Shown here in pieces: positions 52,665 to 61,640 of a stretch of DNA of 64,000 bases. Under the pieces are notes generated by a model. That model had not been told where the DNA came from, searched no databases, and was given only the letters and a program-made list of their open reading frames with translations. The stretch's first letter is position 1. Each line of letters opens with the position of its first letter. The DNA is from Ornithinibacillus caprae (lineage in GTDB: Bacteria > Bacillota > Bacilli > Bacillales > Amphibacillaceae): contig NZ_WOCA01000008.1 in the NCBI RefSeq assembly GCF_009728145.1, forward strand, positions 62,001 to 126,000. Reading direction: 5' to 3'. A program made the translations under genes and the position numbers.

Positions 52665-53657
52665 ATGACAAAAAAGAGATTACTAGGTTTTGTAGGTATT
52701 CTTTTTAGTGTGGTTTTATTACTTGCCGCATGTGGTGGGAGTAATAATAACGTTGCGATCGGACCTGCTGGAAGTGCTACAAACACCATTTCTAAGCTGA
52801 TCTTTGACGCATATGAATTAGAAGAAGGAGACTATAATACATTTGAAGAAGGATTTGGAGATGCAGCCGAAGGTGTTCAAGATGGTAACATCAACATTTC
52901 TGTTGGTATTTTAGGATTACCAGCTTCTAGTATTGAAAGCTTACAAGCTTCTGCTGGTGATGTAAAAATGATCAGTCTTTCTGATGAAGCTATTTCCTAT
53001 ATCGAGGAAAACAGTGCATATAGAGAAATGACTATTCCTGCAGATTCCTATGATTTTCTAGAGGAAGATGTGAAAACAGTTACTGCTTATGCGATTCTAA
53101 TGGGAAATACAAATACAATAAGTGAAGAATTAGGATATGAGCTAGCTAAAGCAATGATTGAGAACTCAAACGAAATCAGTCATGCTCAAGGTGCTCAAAT
53201 GACACTTGATAATGCATTAAATGGATTAGAAGATTTACCTATCCACCCAGGTGCAGCACGTTATTATGAGGAACAAGGCTTAGAATTTGATAATCTAGTT
53301 GCAGAACTTAATGTTGCTGACCAGCCCAATGAGTTAACACTAGGAACTGGTAGCTCTGGTGGAACATACTATCCTCTTGGTGGTGAAATGGCTACAGTTT
53401 GGAATAACAACATTGATGGAATTAATGTAACAAGTACTGAAACTGGTGCTTCTTTAGAAAACTTAGCTAGCATTCGTGATGATAAAATGGACTTAGGTAT
53501 GTCAGTACATGGTCCAGCAATTGACGCGGTAAAAGGTCAAGGTGACTTTGATGCTCCAGTTGAAAACGCAGCATTTATTGGTCATATCTATCCAGAGGTA
53601 GTTCAAATCGTAACTCGTGAAGAATTTGGTATCGACAGCTTCGAAGATTTGAAATAA
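52665..53657 (+). CDS. TRAP transporter TAXI-family solute-binding lipoprotein, circularly permuted
   Basis: 330 residues. A normal lipoprotein signal (LLLAACGG, Cys23) is followed at once by what is normally the second half of a TAXI protein: VAIGPAGSATNTISKLIFDA (from residue 30), DAAEGVQDGNIN, IPADSYDFLEEDVKTVTAYA, ending IHPGAARYYEEQGLEF, which is the usual C-terminus. A linker (about 208-221) leads to the usual N-terminal half, NELTLGTGSSGGTYYPLGG (from residue 222), through to EEFGIDSFEDLK and stop. In normal members SFEDLK is followed directly by GKxVAIG. So both lobes are complete but swapped. ATG 52665 is 7 nt from AAAGGGG. Ligand unknown. Confidence 0.88.
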   Translation: MTKKRLLGFVGILFSVVLLLAACGGSNNNVAIGPAGSATNTISKLIFDAYELEEGDYNTFEEGFGDAAEGVQDGNINISVGILGLPASSIESLQASAGDVKMISLSDEAISYIEENSAYREMTIPADSYDFLEEDVKTVTAYAILMGNTNTISEELGYELAKAMIENSNEISHAQGAQMTLDNALNGLEDLPIHPGAARYYEEQGLEFDNLVAELNVADQPNELTLGTGSSGGTYYPLGGEMATVWNNNIDGINVTSTETGASLENLASIRDDKMDLGMSVHGPAIDAVKGQGDFDAPVENAAFIGHIYPEVVQIVTREEFGIDSFEDLK

Positions 53658-53710
53658 AACGCTGATTATGATAATTTCATAACATCGACTTACCGCATGT
53701 AAAAAGGATA

Positions 53711-53742
53711 GGGATCTTTGCTAAATAAGATCCCTTTTCTTT
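53711..53742 (+). terminator. Attenuating hairpin between TAXI and permease genes
   Basis: GGGATCT and AGATCCC pair around a 10-nt loop with a CTTTTCTTT tail. Likely allows partial read-through so that the binding protein exceeds the permease. Confidence 0.6.
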
Positions 53743-53771
53743 CTACCTAATTTAAGAAGGGGTGTGGTTAG

Positions 53772-55739
53772 ATGAAAGAAAACCAACAAGTCGATCAAGA
53801 TAAGACAAAGGAAATACTAGAGAAATACGATAAGGAAAGTAATTTCCGAGTTAACATAGGAAAATGGGCCTGGGTGATCACTTTTCTAGGTGTATCGTTA
53901 ACAGTTTTCCATTTATATACAGCTGCCTCAAGTGTTTTACCATCCCAACAGCAAGGTGCTATTCATTTAGGTACTGCCTTAGGAATTATCTTTTTACTTT
54001 TTCCAGCTAAAAAAGGATTACAAAAAAAGCAAAAAACAGTTCCATGGTATGATGTTTTATTAGCGTTTACAGCTATGTATGCTGGATATCATAAGATTAT
54101 ATTCTATGATCGATTGTCTCTTGCAACGATTAACGGGTATACGACGTTCGACATTATTGTAGCGATAATTGGTATCGTATTATTACTTGAAGCTACTAGA
54201 CGTACAGTTGGTGTTCCAATTATTATCGTAGCAGGGATTATGATTCTTTATACGCTTTTTGGAAGCTATATTCCAACACAAGTCCTATCACATGCTGGAT
54301 TCTCACTCAATGACATAACTACTAACCTTTGGTTTAGAACAAGTGGTGTGTTTGGAACTCCTATCCAAATTTCCGCAAAATTTATCTTCCTTTTCCTATT
54401 CTTCGGTGTCATTCTTGTGCATACGAAAATCGGACGGTTTTTCAATGATTTAGCATTTGCTCTAACTGGAAGGTATACAGGCGGTACTGCCAAAGCGGCC
54501 GTAGCAGCTAGTTCGTTACAAGGTATGGTTTCAGGGAGTTCAGTTGGGAACACAGTTGCCTCTGGATCATTTACGATTCCAATGATGAAGCGTGCAGGAT
54601 TTAAGCCAGAGTTTGCGGCAGCAACAGAAGCTTCTGCTTCTACTGGCGGACAAATCATGCCACCACTTATGGGGGCTGCAGCCTTCATTATGATGGAGTA
54701 CTTAGGTGTAGATTATGGCACAGTTATGTTAGCAGCAGTTGTACCAGCAATTTTATACTTCTCTGGTATCTTTATTGGAACACACTTTGAAGCGAAGAGA
54801 TTGCGAATTCATGGGTTGCCGAAATCAGAATTACCAAGTTTTCGTAAGCTAATGGTTAAGAATGGTTTTATGCTTCTTCCATTGTTCATTATTGTTGGAA
54901 CAATCTTAGTTGGTTACACTCCACAAAGAGCGGCACTAATGGGGATTATTTCCGCGTTTATTATAAGCTTTATCCGTAAAGAGACACGTATGGGCTTTCG
55001 AAAAATAATTGATGTTTTCGAGCAAGGTGCACGTGTTGCACTTCCAGTAATCGCGGCCTGTGCGACAGCAGGTATTATCGCAGGAGTTGTAAGTATCACA
55101 GGTCTTGGTAATAAATTTGCTGCTGGTATTATAGCCTTGTCAGGTGGAATATTACCATTTGCATTAGTCTTTACGATGGTTGCATGTATCATTTTAGGTA
55201 TGGGATTACCAACAACAGCAAACTATGTTGTAACAGCAACCATTGCTGCACCGGTTCTTATTAACGAGTTTGCCGTTGCACCAATCGCTGCACACATGTT
55301 TGTGTTTTACTTTGGTATCGTTGCTGATATTACTCCACCAGTTTGCTTAGCGGCATATGCTGGTGCAGGTATTGCCAGGGCGAATCCGTTTAAATCAGGT
55401 GTGAATGCTGTCAAACTAGCCATAGCAGCATTTATCGTACCGTATATATTCATCTATAACCCGATTCTAGTATTAGTGGATGCAACCCCTGTCATGTTCA
55501 TTATTTCTGTAACAACAGCGTTATTAGGAATTATGGCGGTAAGTAGTTCCGTTATCGGATTCTTCATCCGTAATTCTAAAGGCTGGGAAAGAATCCTTTT
55601 ATTCGCAGGGGGAATATTAATGATTTTACCAGAAGTTCTTACCAGTTCGATTGGTATTGTCATTATGTTAGCAGTATGGTTTATTCAAAAACAGCGTGAA
55701 GATGATGGAGGAAAAGTTACGATACAAGGGTCTGTTTAA
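53772..55739 (+). CDS. TRAP transporter fused permease (DctQM, TAXI type)
   Basis: 655 residues with about 16 or more TM helices: an N-terminal DctQ-like part (about 30-180) fused to the DctM part. Family landmarks: AASSLQGMVSGSSVGNTVAS, FAAATEASASTGGQIMPPLM, CIILGMGLPTTANYVVTATI and FGIVADITPPVCLAAYAGAG. It imports a carboxylate or similar anion delivered by the TAXI protein, driven by an ion gradient. ATG follows AAGGGGTG. Confidence 0.9.
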   Translation: MKENQQVDQDKTKEILEKYDKESNFRVNIGKWAWVITFLGVSLTVFHLYTAASSVLPSQQQGAIHLGTALGIIFLLFPAKKGLQKKQKTVPWYDVLLAFTAMYAGYHKIIFYDRLSLATINGYTTFDIIVAIIGIVLLLEATRRTVGVPIIIVAGIMILYTLFGSYIPTQVLSHAGFSLNDITTNLWFRTSGVFGTPIQISAKFIFLFLFFGVILVHTKIGRFFNDLAFALTGRYTGGTAKAAVAASSLQGMVSGSSVGNTVASGSFTIPMMKRAGFKPEFAAATEASASTGGQIMPPLMGAAAFIMMEYLGVDYGTVMLAAVVPAILYFSGIFIGTHFEAKRLRIHGLPKSELPSFRKLMVKNGFMLLPLFIIVGTILVGYTPQRAALMGIISAFIISFIRKETRMGFRKIIDVFEQGARVALPVIAACATAGIIAGVVSITGLGNKFAAGIIALSGGILPFALVFTMVACIILGMGLPTTANYVVTATIAAPVLINEFAVAPIAAHMFVFYFGIVADITPPVCLAAYAGAGIARANPFKSGVNAVKLAIAAFIVPYIFIYNPILVLVDATPVMFIISVTTALLGIMAVSSSVIGFFIRNSKGWERILLFAGGILMILPEVLTSSIGIVIMLAVWFIQKQREDDGGKVTIQGSV

Positions 55740-55754
55740 TTCATTTTGATAGAT

Positions 55755-55788
55755 AGCTACTAAGATTTTCAGTCTTGGTAGCTTTTTA
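55755..55788 (+). terminator. Terminator of the TRAP-TAXI operon
   Basis: AGCTACTAAGA and TCTTGGTAGCT (one G-U) with a 7-nt loop and T5. Confidence 0.85.
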
Positions 55789-55792
55789 TTTT

Positions 55793-55840
55793 GGAGATAG
55801 GAAAGTCCTATCCTGCAAAAGCCTTAGTTTTTTTCCAAGG
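55793..55840. repeat. Dispersed hairpin repeat, short copy
   Basis: AGATAGGAAAGTCCTATCCT then GCAAAAGCCTTAGTTTTTTTCC: the hairpin and an internally deleted body of the 15281 element, once more directly behind a terminator. Between it and 56006 I see only the leader of the MFS gene. Confidence 0.6.
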
Positions 55841-56006
55841 GAAATGTTACTTCGACAAAATCCGATTATTTCCTCGGAAATAATTAGGAAACGTAAATGC
55901 GTTTTCTGTTAAGTGTTGCCACATGTGGGTTGATGAAATATTAAATTTTCTAATATTCCTTCAATATGCTATAGTTAAAGATAGGTTATTTGAAGGGGCG
56001 AGCAAC

Positions 56007-57212
56007 ATGGGAACACATCAGGTTAATGAAAAAGCAAGTCAAATCTATCGCTTTTTCATTATTACAGGAATAATTATTGTAGCATTTAATCTAAGACCTG
56101 CGATTACATCGATTGGGCCATTAATCGGTGTTATTCGTGATGATGTAGGTTTATCTAATTGGAGTGTAGGTTTGTTAACGAGTTTACCGTTAATTGCATT
56201 CGCGGTAATGTCTCCAGTTGCTCCAAGATTAGGAAATAGATTTACAAATGAACGAGCATTATTACTAGGATTACTTCTTTTATTGATTGGCATATTAGTT
56301 CGGTCTATCTCAGTGATATTTTTGTTATTTTTAGGTACTCTATTTGTAGGATTAGGAATTGCAATTAGTAATGTTTTACTTCCTGGAGTTGTTAAGGAAA
56401 AGTTTCCAACCAAAGTGGGTTTAATGACAAGTATCTACTCAACAGCAATGGGGATATTCGCTGCAGGTGCTTCTGGTGTTAGTGTTCCTTTAGCTAGTGG
56501 ATTGAATTTAGGCTGGCAGTTAGCGTTAATTGTATGGAGCATTCCTGCTGTTTTAGGAATTGTGATTTGGGCATATTTAGCAAAACGTCGTAAAGCCGAA
56601 ACAACCATGGAGATGCAGTATGTGAGTACTACTGACAATCGTATGTGGCGTTCACCACTTGCCTGGCAAGTAGCTGCATACATGGGTTTTCAGTCTTTTT
56701 TATTTTATGTCACAATATCTTGGCTTCCAGAAATCTTACATGACTATGGTGTAAGTATGGAGACAGCAGGTTGGATGCTTTCTTTTACACAGTTTGTTGG
56801 ATTGCCAGCAAGTTTTCTCGTTCCAGTTATTGCAGAGAAATTTGCTTCCCAACGTGGAATTGTTCTTGTTATGGGGACATTTGCAGTTAGTGGTTATGGA
56901 GGTCTATTAATTGGATCCTCATACATTGTAATGGTTATTAGTACGATATTAATCGGGATTGCATTAAGTGGTAGCTTTGCATTAGCACTCTCCTTCTTAG
57001 CAATGCGAGCAAGGAACGCTAAACAAGCTGCAGAACTTTCTGGTATGGCCCAAGCATTTGGATACATATTAGCGGCCTTTGGTCCAATGTTTATTGGGTA
57101 TTTATACGATATAACTCATGTGTGGACGATTCCTTTATTTACGTTAATTATCGTAGCTATATTAGTGGTACTGTTTGGATTAGGTGCCGGAAGAAATCGT
57201 TATGTGCTGTAG
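56007..57212 (+). CDS. MFS transporter, CynX/NimT family
   Basis: 401 residues, 12 TM helices. The first helix carries FNLRPAITSIGPLIGVIRDD, the CynX/NimT signature; TSLPLIAFAVMSPVAPRLG follows. Family members include cyanate and nitroimidazole-related transporters, but substrates of most are unknown. The start ATG 56007 is 8 nt after AAGGGG; a 28-codon upstream extension has no ribosome site. It precedes the pyroglutamate operon, separated by a repeat array, so a link to pyroglutamate or amino-acid export is only conjecture. Confidence 0.8.
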   Translation: MGTHQVNEKASQIYRFFIITGIIIVAFNLRPAITSIGPLIGVIRDDVGLSNWSVGLLTSLPLIAFAVMSPVAPRLGNRFTNERALLLGLLLLLIGILVRSISVIFLLFLGTLFVGLGIAISNVLLPGVVKEKFPTKVGLMTSIYSTAMGIFAAGASGVSVPLASGLNLGWQLALIVWSIPAVLGIVIWAYLAKRRKAETTMEMQYVSTTDNRMWRSPLAWQVAAYMGFQSFLFYVTISWLPEILHDYGVSMETAGWMLSFTQFVGLPASFLVPVIAEKFASQRGIVLVMGTFAVSGYGGLLIGSSYIVMVISTILIGIALSGSFALALSFLAMRARNAKQAAELSGMAQAFGYILAAFGPMFIGYLYDITHVWTIPLFTLIIVAILVVLFGLGAGRNRYVL

Positions 57213-57249
57213 AAGTGATTTAAGGAACGGACGCTAAAGTGGGATTTTC

Positions 57250-57716
57250 GGACGTAGGAGCGCAAACATCGGACACAAAAGCGCAAACATCGGACACAAA
57301 AGCGCAAACATCGGACACAGGAGCGAAATCGTCGGACGCAGAGCGAAACTATCGGACACGGGAGCGAGAACATCGGACACAGGAGCGAGAACATCGGACA
57401 CAGGAGCGAGAACATCGGACACAAAAGCGCGAACATCGGACACAAAAGCGCGAACATCGGACACAAAAGCGAGAACATCGGACACAAAAGCGCGAACATC
57501 GGACACAAAAGCGCGAACATCGGACACAAAAGCGCGAACATCGGACACAGGAGCGCGAACATCGGACACAGGAGCGCGAACATCGGACACAGGAGCGCAA
57601 ACATCGGACACTGGTGCGTAAACATCGGACACAGGAGCGAGAACATCGGACACAAAAGCGCGAACACCGGACACAGGAGCGCAAACATCGGACACAGGAG
57701 CAAGAACATCAGACAC
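57250..57716. repeat. 21-bp tandem repeat array (CATCGGACACAAAAGCGCGAA)
   Basis: About 22 contiguous 21-bp units of ACATCGGACACARRAGCGMRA, with degenerate units at the left (TCGTCGGACGCAG) and right edges. The period is a multiple of three and units lack stops, so long reading frames appear on both strands (heptads such as REHRTQE or CPMFALL); these are by-products. No spacers, hence not CRISPR. One plus frame runs into pxpB. Function unknown. Confidence 0.85.
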
Positions 57717-57763
57717 ATAATCCCAAATATCAGACTCCTCTAAATCCAATCGAGGTGATTACT

Positions 57764-58489
57764 ATGAAATTAACTGCTATAGGTGATTCAGGCATTAAAG
57801 TAGAGTTTCCTGGAGAGGTAACTACTAAACTAAATCAAGTGATACAACAGTTTTGTGTTGCGCTACAAGATGCTGAGATTTCTGGTGTGATCGAGTGGGT
57901 ACCAGCGTTTAACTCAGTAACCATTTATTATGATCCTACTATCATATTATTCCATGAATTAGCTGAGAAAATGAATAGATTGGTATCAACGAAAACCAAT
58001 CAGTTTGATCCTGTAACTCAGTTATTTCATGTACCAGTACTATATGGTGGAAATGTAGGTCCGGATCTAGAGAGGGTTGCTAGTTACAATAATCTATCAA
58101 TCGAAGAAGTGATTAAGCTACATCAACAACCAAATTATTTTGTATATATGATTGGCTTTCTACCAGGATTCCCTTATCTAGGTGGTTTAAATCCTATAAT
58201 TGCAACACCTCGTCTGGATGAGCCGAGAAAGTCTACATTTGCTGGTGCGGTGGGAATTGCTCATGAGCAGACCGGGATTTATCCAATGGAATCACCTGGT
58301 GGTTGGAATATCATTGGGAAAACACCTATTAAGTTGTTTCGACCAGAACAAAGGGAAGAAGTTTTTCAGTTTAAAGCTGGGGATATGATTCGGTTTTACG
58401 AGGTCTCTAAGGAAGAATTTCAACACATTACGGATCAGGTAGATGCTGGAGTTTATAAACTTAAACAAGAGATCATAGAAAATAACTGA
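57764..58489 (+). CDS. pxpB: 5-oxoprolinase subunit PxpB
   Basis: 241 residues of the KipI/PxpB (AHS1) family: IPTFNSVTIYYDP-like segment WVPAFNSVTIYYDP, YMIGFLPGFPYLGGLNP, and GIYPMESPGGWNIIGKTP. With PxpA and PxpC it forms ATP-dependent 5-oxoprolinase. The true start is ATG 57764, 5 nt after GAGGTGA; the frame is open for another 175 codons upstream only because of the repeat array. Confidence 0.87.
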   Translation: MKLTAIGDSGIKVEFPGEVTTKLNQVIQQFCVALQDAEISGVIEWVPAFNSVTIYYDPTIILFHELAEKMNRLVSTKTNQFDPVTQLFHVPVLYGGNVGPDLERVASYNNLSIEEVIKLHQQPNYFVYMIGFLPGFPYLGGLNPIIATPRLDEPRKSTFAGAVGIAHEQTGIYPMESPGGWNIIGKTPIKLFRPEQREEVFQFKAGDMIRFYEVSKEEFQHITDQVDAGVYKLKQEIIENN

Positions 58490-58505
58490 AAGTGAGGTGG
58501 CTGTT

Positions 58506-59273
58506 TTGCAGAAGCGAATTGATTTGAATTGTGATATGGGAGAAAGTTTTGGTGCCTTTAAAATTGGATCCGATGAAGAATTAATGAAATGGATTACTTC
58601 TGCCAATATTGCATGTGGTGCTCATGCTGGTGATCCACATGTCATGGATCGAACGGTACAGTTAGCAAAACAATATGGGGTAGCTATAGGAGCACACCCT
58701 GGTTTTCCTGATTTAGCTGGTTTTGGTCGAAGGGTGATGGACTTTTCTTCAGATGAGATTTATCGATCGGTAATCTATCAAATTGGAAGTTTGCAGGCTT
58801 TTTGCCATATCCATGATGTTCAGATGAAACACGTAAAACCACACGGTGCATTATATAATCTTGCCGCACGTAATCGGCAGGTAGCCGATGCGATTGCGAA
58901 GGCTGTATATGATTTAGACAGTTCATTAGTATTATTTGGGCTAGCGGGAAGTGAATTATTAGCTGCTGGTCGTGCTATTGGTTTAGCTGTTGCATCGGAG
59001 GTTTTTGCTGACCGTAGTTACCAGCCGGATGGAAGTCTTACCCCTCGTAATCAGGAAGGTGCTCTTATCGAAGACGTGAATCAAGCAGTGACACAAGTAA
59101 CACAAATGGTTGCTGCTGGTGAGGTAAAGGCTTTGAATGGTGAAACCATTGCTATAGAGGCGGATACGGTTTGTATACATGGTGATGGTACAGATCCAGT
59201 TCGATTTGTAACCAAATTAAGAGAGAGTTTAGCGGATGATGGAATGGAAGTAGTTACCTTTGATCAGAATTGA
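58506..59273 (+). CDS. pxpA: 5-oxoprolinase subunit PxpA (LamB/YcsF)
   Basis: 255 residues. IDLNCDMGESFG, SANIACGAHAGDPHVM, GAHPGFPDLAGFGRR and VKPHGALYN are LamB/YcsF hallmarks. It converts 5-oxoproline to glutamate together with PxpBC and ATP. Start TTG 58506 is chosen, 7 nt from GAGGTG; GTG 58497 overlaps that site. Confidence 0.9.
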   Translation: MQKRIDLNCDMGESFGAFKIGSDEELMKWITSANIACGAHAGDPHVMDRTVQLAKQYGVAIGAHPGFPDLAGFGRRVMDFSSDEIYRSVIYQIGSLQAFCHIHDVQMKHVKPHGALYNLAARNRQVADAIAKAVYDLDSSLVLFGLAGSELLAAGRAIGLAVASEVFADRSYQPDGSLTPRNQEGALIEDVNQAVTQVTQMVAAGEVKALNGETIAIEADTVCIHGDGTDPVRFVTKLRESLADDGMEVVTFDQN

Positions 59274-59334
59274 TCCGAAGAGGTGAGAACATAAAGTTCT
59301 TAAATATCCCAAGTTAATCAAGAAGGTGTTACTA

Positions 59335-60279
59335 ATGGCAAGTCAACAAATTTTTCATGTTGTTAAACCAGGTTTGATGACAACATATCAAGATATGGGG
59401 CGGGTTGGCTACCAACGCTTTGGAGTGCCAGTTTCTGGTGCAATGGATCGTTTTTCCCTACAAATAGCTAATATATTGGTTGGTAATAGGCGGGATGAGG
59501 CTTGTCTAGAAGTAGCCTTAATAGGTCCTGAATTAGTAGCCGGACAATCGATGACGATTGCTATTACGGGGGCTGATCTTGAGCCTAAAGTTAATGGACA
59601 ACCAAAGCGGATGTGGACTTCATTTCGGGTTGAAAAAGGAGACCGTTTAACTTTTGGACAGCAACATGCAGGAGTATATGCATATATCGCTGTTGCAGGT
59701 GGTTTTGATTGTCCAACTTTTCTTGGAAGTAAATCAACGGATGTAAAAAGTGGTTTTGGTTCTCCATTAGAAAAACAGGATAACATATGTGGAAACCCAA
59801 TGATTACAACAGCTGGTGTCGGTATATTTCCTACAAGTATCCCAACCTATCCCAAACATGTTAAGGTCGGAGTTATAGAAGGACCACATACGGAGTTATT
59901 TTCGCATGCAGAGCGAAAGCATTTTTATGATAAAGTTCATACATTAGAGGCGAACTCTAATCGTATGGGGTATCGACTTCGTACGGATACAGATCAGTGG
60001 AAAAGCAAGACTAGTATATGGTCAGATGCCGTTCCAATTGGTGCTATTCAAATTCCTCCAAATGGTCAACCAATCATACTTATGGCTGATCGACAAACAA
60101 CAGGTGGTTACCCACGCATTGGAACGGTGATATCTAGTGATCTTCCTAAAGTAGCCCAACTAATACCACGTGGTAAAATTAGCTTTTATCCGATATCCGT
60201 CGACAAGGCCCAACAGTATGCGATTGCTATGGAAAAATATCTTCGTAAATTAACAATATTTCGTAAATATATTCATTAA
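59335..60279 (+). CDS. pxpC: 5-oxoprolinase subunit PxpC
   Basis: 314 residues of the KipA/PxpC (AHS2) family: TTYQDMGRVGYQRFGVPVSG near the N-terminus, AITGADLEPKVNGQP, and PIGAIQIPPNGQPIILMADR with QTTGGYPRIG late. Full length. ATG 59335 follows AAGGTG. Confidence 0.9.
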   Translation: MASQQIFHVVKPGLMTTYQDMGRVGYQRFGVPVSGAMDRFSLQIANILVGNRRDEACLEVALIGPELVAGQSMTIAITGADLEPKVNGQPKRMWTSFRVEKGDRLTFGQQHAGVYAYIAVAGGFDCPTFLGSKSTDVKSGFGSPLEKQDNICGNPMITTAGVGIFPTSIPTYPKHVKVGVIEGPHTELFSHAERKHFYDKVHTLEANSNRMGYRLRTDTDQWKSKTSIWSDAVPIGAIQIPPNGQPIILMADRQTTGGYPRIGTVISSDLPKVAQLIPRGKISFYPISVDKAQQYAIAMEKYLRKLTIFRKYIH

Positions 60280-60298
60280 TACAAAAGAGGTGCTTACC

Positions 60299-60895
60299 AT
60301 GAAAAAACTGTTACTAACAGGATTTGAACCATTTTTAGAATTTCCAATTAACCCAACAACAGAAATCGCTAATTCTCTAGATGGTGAAACAATTAACGAT
60401 TATGAAATTATTGGTGAAGTGTTATCCGTGGATTTTAAAAAATCTGGAAAACAATTACTTGAACTGATTGAAAAACAGAATCCAGATGCGGTCATTTCTC
60501 TTGGGTTAGCAGGTGGTAGAAACTGTATTACACCAGAGCGAATTGCAATAAATTGTAATGATGGTCCAGTTGATAATAATGGACATAAACCAAATGGAGA
60601 AAAGATATTTGATGATGGACCAGATGGATATTTTTCAACCTTGCCGATCATGGAGATCGTTAATAAGCTAAAAGAGAACAAGCTACCAGCAAAAATTTCG
60701 AACACTGCTGGTGCATATCTTTGTAATAATGTAATGTATCATGGTTTACATCATTTTAAGCAACAGAATGTAACTATTCCATCGGGATTTATCCATATTC
60801 CAGCTTCCCATGAACTAGCTGTAGAAAAAAATATTCCAAGCTGGGCACAGGAAGTTTTAGAAAAGGGGATTCGGATAGCGGTTTCTTGTCTTTAG
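60299..60895 (+). CDS. pcp: Pyroglutamyl-peptidase I
   Basis: 198-residue C15 cysteine peptidase. Start KKLLLTGFEPFLEFPINPT; catalytic Glu in CITPERIAINCND, Cys in NTAGAYLCNNVMYHG and His in GFIHIPASHE, all present. It releases N-terminal pyroglutamate from peptides, which PxpBAC then turns into glutamate. ATG 60299 follows AAGAGGTG, 19 bp after pxpC, so the four genes form one pathway operon. Confidence 0.92.
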   Translation: MKKLLLTGFEPFLEFPINPTTEIANSLDGETINDYEIIGEVLSVDFKKSGKQLLELIEKQNPDAVISLGLAGGRNCITPERIAINCNDGPVDNNGHKPNGEKIFDDGPDGYFSTLPIMEIVNKLKENKLPAKISNTAGAYLCNNVMYHGLHHFKQQNVTIPSGFIHIPASHELAVEKNIPSWAQEVLEKGIRIAVSCL

Positions 60896-61041
60896 AAATT
60901 GGTGGTTATGAAAATAAAAGTAGAGATTGAACGTATAGAATATTAAAGCCACCTTCATTCTTACGTTACAATTGTGATGAAGAAGCTTTCACTACAGGAT
61001 ACAATTGAAATAATATACCAAAAGTAATTAGGGTGACGAGC

Positions 61042-61539
61042 ATGCAAAATAATCCCATGAATGAATTACCTACTAGCAAAATAGTTTCAAATTTAAATAA
61101 ACCGTTAATATGTATTATCTTAGGTAACTTGATATATGCCATTATTTCATTCACTAGTTTGCCAGATGAAATCCCGATTCATTTTAATCTAGCAGGGGAA
61201 GCGGATAATTGGGGAAATAAGGCACTTATCTTTATATTACCACTTATGTTTAAGGTGATTTTTTTGATTCTTTATTTCGTAAGTAAGTCTCCTTCCATGA
61301 TTAATTATCCCGTTAAAGTTACAGAGGAAAATGCGATAGATCTATATAAGCTAGGAAGACTTGTTTTAACGATCATGAATGTAGAAATGGCTCTAATTAT
61401 GACTGCACTAACCGTAGTGATGATTCAAACAGCAAAAGGGAATATAACCGGAACTGGTTTGCTAATTCCAATAATAATTGCTCTCCCCATAATTACAATT
61501 ATAATTTTTATGATAAAGATTAAAAAAATGGCATCCTAG
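61042..61539 (+). CDS. DUF1648-domain membrane protein
   Basis: 165 residues with four TM helices. The DUF1648 signature is LPDEIPIHFNLAGEADNWGN between TM1 and TM2. Such proteins resemble the N-terminal half of the immunity protein SdpI but no toxin gene is visible. ATG 61042 is 6 nt after AGGGTGA. Function unknown. Confidence 0.75.
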   Translation: MQNNPMNELPTSKIVSNLNKPLICIILGNLIYAIISFTSLPDEIPIHFNLAGEADNWGNKALIFILPLMFKVIFLILYFVSKSPSMINYPVKVTEENAIDLYKLGRLVLTIMNVEMALIMTALTVVMIQTAKGNITGTGLLIPIIIALPIITIIIFMIKIKKMAS

Positions 61540-61640
61540 CACAGAGTTTTCTCATTGCCTATCTTATTTAAATGTATTAGAATAAGTTGAATGAATTTGA
61601 ACGAATGCATAATAGATAACTAGAATGAGAGTTGATAAAG

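Noticed and set aside
54266-54688. 140-codon antisense frame in the TRAP permease gene
   Set aside because: Shadow frame from Ala/Gly-rich membrane-protein codons; no ribosome site.
57200-57749. Long minus-strand frames of 170 codons (CPMFALL or VSDVRAP heptads) over the 21-bp array
   Set aside because: They arise from the repeat period being divisible by three; several frames are open at once and none has a ribosome site or protein-like composition.
57239-57763. 175-codon N-terminal extension of PxpB
   Set aside because: It is translation of the tandem array; a good ribosome site and ATG at 57752-57766 give the family-length protein.
61042-61539. SdpI-type toxin immunity locus
   Set aside because: The DUF1648 protein stands alone; no sdpA/B/C-like genes are nearby.
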